From Lithospermum erythrorhizon (taxonomy: Eukaryota > Streptophyta > Magnoliopsida > Boraginales > Boraginaceae), in contig JADFUC010001936.1 in assembly GCA_019722365.1 (NCBI GenBank), forward strand, positions 310,001 to 374,000: a DNA stretch of 64,000 nucleotides, read 5' to 3'. The stretch's first letter is position 1. Each line of letters starts with the position of its first letter. The notes under the pieces were generated by a model. It saw nothing but the letters and a program-made list of their open reading frames with translations. It searched no databases and was not told the origin of the DNA. Both the position numbers and the translations under genes were made by a program. Shown here piece after piece: positions 59,547-64,000 of this stretch.

Positions 59547-60003
59547 TGAGGCCCAAAAGATTGGGCCACAACTGGATAAGGCCTCCATGAGGCAATAGTT
59601 CTTAGGATAGTGACAAGTGTCACAATCAAGGAAGGAATTGGTATCATCACTTACTTGTACTTGCCTATAAATACCCCACTCATAGTACTTTCATTTTTTA
59701 ACTATAATTTACTAGTTTATAGTACATTCACTAAAATACAATACTAACTTGATCGTTGGAGTGTCTGTGATCGCACCCGCGGTCACACTTTCAGGTACTA
59801 CAGCGGATCAAGTCTTGGACTCGCAGGACCTCCAGATTGCAACCACCCCAGCGCCTTCCAACAGTTATAAGAGAGAGTCGTTTTCCAAAAGCAGACCAAG
59901 GATGACTATTTCAACCAGATTGTAGAGAGTCCTATTGTAATCACCAGTTCTGTAATAGAGAGTGATGTTGACATTTGTAATTCGATTAATCTATCGGATC
60001 ACA
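59547..60003 (+). repeat. 5' LTR of the Tat-lineage Gypsy element
   Basis: A TATA box (GCCTATAAATACCCC near 59663) is followed about 85 bp later by CTTGATCGTTGGAGTGTCTG, the phrase typical of the R/U5 region in Tat LTRs (G-A-x-C-G-T-C-G-G-A-G-T-G). Both limits are estimated: TGAGGCCC at 59547 and GATCACA at 60003. The partner LTR lies outside the window, so they cannot be confirmed here. Confidence 0.55.
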
Positions 60004-60010
60004 TTTATCA

Positions 60011-60028
60011 AGTGGCACAATCTAAAAG
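60011..60028 (+). other. Possible decayed primer binding site
   Basis: AGTGGCACAATCTAAAAG follows the estimated LTR end by a few bases. Tat elements normally have TGGCGCC-GTCTG here. The match is partial, and the differences are mostly G-to-A or C-to-T-like changes. Low certainty. Confidence 0.35.
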
Positions 60029-60060
60029 GATTGAAAAAGCAAGCATGGATAAATACAAAC

Positions 60061-61166
60061 ATGTCTATTCATGAATCACAACAAAACAACCCGCCTAATG
60101 AACAACCACGACAACAATACCCAGCGGATATTGAGGCTGAAATACAACGTGGGTCAATGAAAAATTAAACAGATAGCGGGAAAGGACAGTGTAGTCATCT
60201 TGCTATACACATAACACAAGACATGGTGACTCTGTTGAGAGTAGCGAGGCCCATCGAAGAACTCAGGATAACCATGAGAGGCGCTCCAACGTGCCCGTAG
60301 TGCCTTCACAGGAGCCTGCAGCTCAGGTTGATCCGGCTACTCAAAAGTTACAATAAGAATTAGCGGATATTAAAGAAACGATGCAAGAATTCATGCCAAC
60401 CGCTATTTATAAAAAAGAATGCAAAAAAAAAATGCCGTTTACAGATAGGTTGGATGTGGTACCGCTACCAAAGGGTTTCATTTTGCCCCAATTTACCTAA
60501 TTTAATGGAACGGGCGATCCCATAAAGCATTTGCAAGGATTTCTGGCTGAAATGACAATTACATCCAATGATCCGGATATATATGCCAAAACATTTTCAA
60601 ACAGCTTAGCAGATCGTGCATTGGATTGGTACATGACCTTGCCTATCAAATCCATAGATTCATATCAAAAGACAGTAGATGCATTCATTGCAAAGTTTGG
60701 ATCCACCATACAAAAGCATCAGGATGGGAGGGCGTTAATGGACATTCAACAATGCCTAAATGAAACCCTGAAGAGTTATCAGAAGCGCTATAATGACATA
60801 TTGCTAACCATACCAGAGGTTAACAATAAGGTAGCATATATGGCATTTTACCGCGGGTTAACATATGGGAAACTGAAGAAGGCTCTAGTTTTGGAAACTC
60901 CCCTGTCTAAGGTTGAACTTACACCACGGGTTAGACAGTATGTAGAGTTGGAGGAACTGAAGAATAATGAGGGAAAAACCAAGGATCTTCATGATACACT
61001 CAGGAAAAGAGGACGATCAAGGTCGCCCAGGAAAGCGCCAGTATGAGAAAGAATTCAGCGAGACAGGGGGCAGAGTTCTAAAAGAAGGAATTACGAACCG
61101 CTACTATAAAAAGGTTTGGTTTAGTGTACGAGAAGGTTCCAGAATGAAGGATTAACACCACTAAGG
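60061..61166 (+). pseudogene. Gypsy gag (Tat lineage), broken
   Basis: The likely start is ATG at 60061, in one frame to a stop at 60166. The rest is in another frame, so there is a frameshift between about 60168 and 60350. The retrotrans_gag capsid domain is clear at 60510-60960, with ADRALDWYMTLP, FIAKFGSTIQ and SYQKRYND matching the usual A-x-x-W-Y, F-x-x-x-F and Y-x-x-R-F/Y pattern. In-frame stops occur at 60354 (TAA), 60498 (TAA) and 61044 (TGA), with two more around 61100-61125. A basic stretch (RKRGRSRSPRK) precedes the knuckle region. Gag packages element RNA in virus-like particles. Confidence 0.8.
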
Positions 61167-61943
61167 GTGTCTATAGCAAAGATCTACGCTCAAATCGAAG
61201 GAAAAAATCTGCTTCCTAAGCCAGTGCGGATAAGAAGTGTATTAGGCAGAAGGGATGAAACCGGCTACTGCGAGTATCATCGCGAACATGGTCATGATAC
61301 AAATGAATGTAGAATCCTCAACATAGAGATTGAGAAGTTAATAAAAAGAGGATATTTAAAAGAGTTCACGGGTAAGGGAACTCAGCGGGACAATACACGT
61401 CAAAACCGCAGGAGCCCACCCACACCACAGGTTAAATCAGAACCTACTAAGGTGCCCTGGCTTACTGGACGAATTGATACTATTTCGGGCGGTATCTCAG
61501 GAGGGGGCGAATCATGCAACTCCATAAATAACTATGCACGAAGAGAGGTCTATTCAATCAACCAAACCGCAGGTCTGAGCAGCGAGCCAATTTGTTTTTC
61601 AGACAAAGAATTGGTAGGGATTGATCTGCCACATGATGATCTGGTGGTCATAGCCCCAATAATTTCCAACTTTACAGTAGAACGAATGTTGGTGGATACA
61701 TGAAGTTTAGTGGACATCTTATACATGAGCAACTTCGATAAAGTGCAGCTGCCACGGAGCCTTATACAACCGCTCCATACACCATTAACCGGGTTTACAG
61801 GCCATTCTATAAATGCAATGGGAGTGGTCACGTTGGATTTCACGGTAGGGGCGGATTCAAAGGTGATGACGATCAGAGCTCAATTCACGGTGGTTGACAT
61901 TGAGGATCATTCATACAATGGACTGATAGGCCGCCCCATATAA
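61167..61943 (+). pseudogene. Gag zinc knuckle and aspartic protease, active site interrupted
   Basis: The frame contains YCEYHREHGHDTNEC, the modified zinc knuckle of Tat gag. About 120 residues later comes the retropepsin region. The protease active site should read D-T-G, but here GAT ACA (61695-61700) is followed by TGA (61701-61703), so the catalytic motif itself holds the stop. The flap side follows in the same frame (VDILYM, then AQFTVVD and NGLIGRP), ending in a second stop at 61941. The enzyme would have cut the polyprotein. The remaining residues are otherwise well kept. Confidence 0.75.
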
Positions 61944-62316
61944 ACCACATTAAGAGCGATAGTGTCACCGGTTCATCTCAAAATGAAGTTTCCTACCCCA
62001 GAGGGCATAGGGGAGATGTATGGTGATCAAAAGAAAGTAAGAAGGTGTTATCAGACATTAGTGCCACCGCTGAACAAAAGGCCTAGTAACAAGGAAATGA
62101 AACGGAGTAGGGAAAATCATATGGAGATAAACTCGATGAAGAGTGAAGTGGATGAAGATAACTCTCCAAAGGAAAGAGAGAGCGAAAAAAGGGCCATGCC
62201 ACATGAGGAGGTGATAATTGTTCATTTCACACAAGGAAACAAAGAGCGAACCTTCAGGATTGGTACCAAGTTGGGAAAGGACCATCAACAGCGGATAATA
62301 ACCTTGATAATAAAGT

Positions 62317-63018
62317 TTGAAGACGTATATTTTTTGGAGACCTGAGGATATGCCAAGCATAGACCTAAAGGTTGCAATACACAAGCTGTATATTGATCCA
62401 ACCTTCTCACCCATCAAGCAAAAGAAAAGGTTGTTTAACGATGAAAAGAACACGACTATAAGGGAAGAGGTACAAGCTTTGTTGAAAGCACAAGCGATCC
62501 TCGAGTTAAAATTCCCTGCATGGGTGGCCATTGTGGTACTAGTCAAAAAGCCTAACAACAAATGGCGGATGTGCACAGATTTTACTAATCTGAACAAAGC
62601 ATGCCCCAATGATTTATATCCGCTTCCTTGCCTTGGACGTTTGGTTAATGCAAGTGCTGGCCATGAGGTCTTCGACTTTATGGATGTTTCACGAGGATAT
62701 CATCAAATCGGTATGGCCCTAGAAAATGAGGAGAAAACCGCTTTCATCACTGAATATGGACTATACTGTTGGAAGACGATGCCCTTCGGGTTGAAGAATG
62801 CATGGGCCACTTACCAGCGGATGGTAAATTCTATATTCGCTTCTCAAATTGGATGTAATATGGAGATTTATGTGGACGATATGCTGGTTAAGAGCAAGGC
62901 TCAGGCGGATCATCTAGCTAATCTTAGGGAAACCTTTAATCAGCTACGACCAAGTAGATTAAAGGTGAACCCCGAGAAATGCTCGTTTGGAGTCGTGTAA
63001 GGGAAATTCCTGGGATAT
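62317..63018 (+). pseudogene. Gypsy reverse transcriptase
   Basis: The frame enters after a one-base shift in a T-run near 62330-62336: the upstream frame reads FEDVYF and stops at 62343, while the RT frame carries on with WRPEDMP. RT motifs are intact and in order: WRMCTDFTNLNKACPND (fingers), DVSRGYHQI, KTAFIT, CWKTMPFGLKNAWATYQRMV, and the catalytic YVDDMLVKS (YVDD at about 62869-62880). The frame is closed by TAA at 62998, after which GKFLGYMIS continues in phase. RT copies the element RNA into DNA. Apart from the borders, the domain is the best preserved part of the element. Confidence 0.85.
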
Positions 63019-63530
63019 ATGATCAGTGCTAGGGGAATTGAGCCAAATCCGGACAAGATAGAGGCTCTATTGGGGATGAAACCTCCCAATAGTTACAAGG
63101 ATGTACAAAAGCTGACAGGGTGTCTTGTTGCCCTTAACCGCTTCATATCCAAGTCGGGCGAAAGAAATTTATTATTTTTCAAGAATTTAAGACGCATGTC
63201 AAAGAAAAAGTTTGTGTGGGATGAAAAATGTAAGGAAGCCTTTGAGGAATTGAAGAAGTATTTGGGGTCACCCCCGTTACTTTCGCGACCTAAGCTAAGG
63301 GAATAGTTGCAAATGTACTTGGCTATCTCTGATGTGGCAGTAAGCAGCGTGTTATTGCGAGAAGTAGAGGGGGTACAGAAATCGATATATTATGTCAGGC
63401 ATGTGCTAAGAGATGCAGGAGAGAGGTACCCTATAATAGATAAAGGGGCTTTTGCCTTGGTGATTTCGGCAAGAAAATTGAAAGCCTATTTTGAGTCGCA
63501 CCCAATACAAGTGGTGACAAATTAACCTTT
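63019..63530 (+). pseudogene. Gypsy RNase H and connection domain
   Basis: This continues RT in the same frame. SARGIEPNPDKIEAL is the usual RT-RNase H bridge. FVWDEKCKEAFEELKKYL introduces RNase H. LAISDVAVSSVLLRE is the D-containing first strand, and AGERYPIIDKGAFALVISARKLKAYF is the E-containing helix. Stops interrupt it at 63304 (TAG) and 63523 (TAA). The strand that normally reads L-Y-L-A-V-S keeps its Asp. This is the retroviral-type domain; a second RNase H follows downstream. Confidence 0.8.
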
Positions 63531-63730
63531 AAAGCGAGTACTATCGAGTTCTGCCTTATCAGGGCGATTGACTACCTAGGCTATAGAGTTGAGCGAGTTT
63601 GAGATATCGTACACTCCTAGGAAGACTAGTGTAAGAGCACAAGCATTGGCGGATTTCATAACCGAATGCACTGCTCGAGCACTACCAGCTATGCAAGGTC
63701 TAGAGACCCAGGAGTCGAATCAAACCAAAC

Positions 63731-64000
63731 TTGATTGGACATTATTTGCAGATGGAGCCCGCAATGACCAAGGGGGAGGTGCAGGAGTGCTAATTCTGGG
63801 ACCTCGAAAGGAGACAATGGAGTATGCCCTGCGGTTCGGTTTTCCTGCGACTAATAATGAGGCAGAATATGGAGCAATGATTCTCGGCTTAAAGTTGGTC
63901 AAGTCCATGGAGTTAGAGGAGCTATTGGTAAAAGGAGATTCAAAACTAGTGATACATCAGATCCGGGGGTGTTGTGAAGTAAAAAATGAAACCCTAATGA
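63731..64000 (+). pseudogene. Second, archaeal-type RNase H (aRNH), runs off the edge
   Basis: After a linker containing ALADFITECT (63640-63670), the frame reads WTLFADGARNDQGGGAGVLI, then NNEAEYGAMILGLKLVKSM and VKGDSKLVIHQIRG. The catalytic Asp (F-A-D-G), Glu (N-E-A-E-Y) and Asp (G-D-S) are all present. This extra RNase H, distinct from the one fused to RT, is the mark of Tat-lineage elements such as Ogre and Retand. The visible part is free of stops. The third acidic pair and the integrase lie beyond 64000. Confidence 0.85.

Larger units (their letters stand above)
59547..64000 (+). mobile_element. Ty3/Gypsy Tat-lineage retrotransposon, 5' part (continues past window)
   Basis: Order on the plus strand: 5' LTR (about 59547-60003), decayed primer site, gag (60061-61166), zinc knuckle and protease (61167-61943), RT (62317-63018), RNase H (63019-63525), tether region, and a second RNase H from about 63731 to the edge. 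RT ahead of any integrase and a second, archaeal-type RNase H after the first are diagnostic of the Tat clade of plant Gypsy elements (Ogre and Retand relatives). Integrase, purine tract and 3' LTR should follow to the right. At least eight in-frame stops and one or two frameshifts make it non-autonomous. Confidence 0.85.

Noticed and set aside
62058..62609. 183-codon minus ORF
   Set aside because: It is antisense to the Gypsy protease-RT region, which has clear motifs on the plus strand.

Overview
The window is nuclear DNA from a flowering plant, almost certainly a eudicot. It is AT-rich, has genes with GT-AG introns, and is crowded with plant LTR retrotransposons, Stowaway-like MITEs and a plant tRNA-type SINE. 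The sequence alone does not identify the species. A recurring 9-mer, TACGGAGTA, may help place it.

Two genes look intact, and they are convergent. At 11409-14314 (+) a two-exon gene encodes an LRR receptor-like kinase of about 887 residues. It resembles Arabidopsis At5g06940 and appears catalytically dead: HRD is HRN and DFG is DFA. At 20220-15214 (-) a six-exon gene encodes a 279-residue bHLH transcription factor of the bHLH48/bHLH60 type. About 0.9 kb separates their stop codons, and that gap holds a SINE. Two small MITEs sit upstream of the bHLH start. Nothing shows that the two genes work in one pathway.

Layout: 1-11.1 kb is decayed intergenic DNA with a short minisatellite (3301-3422) and a possible RPA-like OB-fold ORF (7451-7771). 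11.1-21.0 kb is the gene island. 21.0-27.2 kb is AT-rich DNA with a chromovirus-type LTR start, a possible Myb/SANT-like pseudogene and MITEs. 27.2-46.1 kb is a nest of old minus-strand Copia elements of SIRE/Maximus character: three LTR-like blocks, two gag remnants and two or three tRNA-Met-type primer sites, interrupted by a non-coding element with 2.1-2.2 kb LTRs (29815-37875). 46.1-50.97 kb is AT-rich and holds one complete MITE. 50975-55981 is a decayed Copia element with recognisable LTRs, primer site, gag, integrase, RT and RNase H in order on the minus strand. 56-59.3 kb is AT-rich with no recognised gene. From about 59.5 kb to the right edge is the 5' part of a Ty3/Gypsy Tat-lineage element (LTR, gag, PR, RT, RNase H and the second, archaeal-type RNase H), broken by stops and a frameshift. 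It appears to have inserted into a MITE of the same family as the one at 47.2 kb.

I found no convincing new biological system. The points most worth following are the conserved-looking pseudokinase receptor with four W-boxes upstream, the three-LTR composite Copia array with its nested non-coding element, and the two places where an LTR abuts a truncated MITE. Family assignments are from memory of protein and LTR motifs; no database search was possible.
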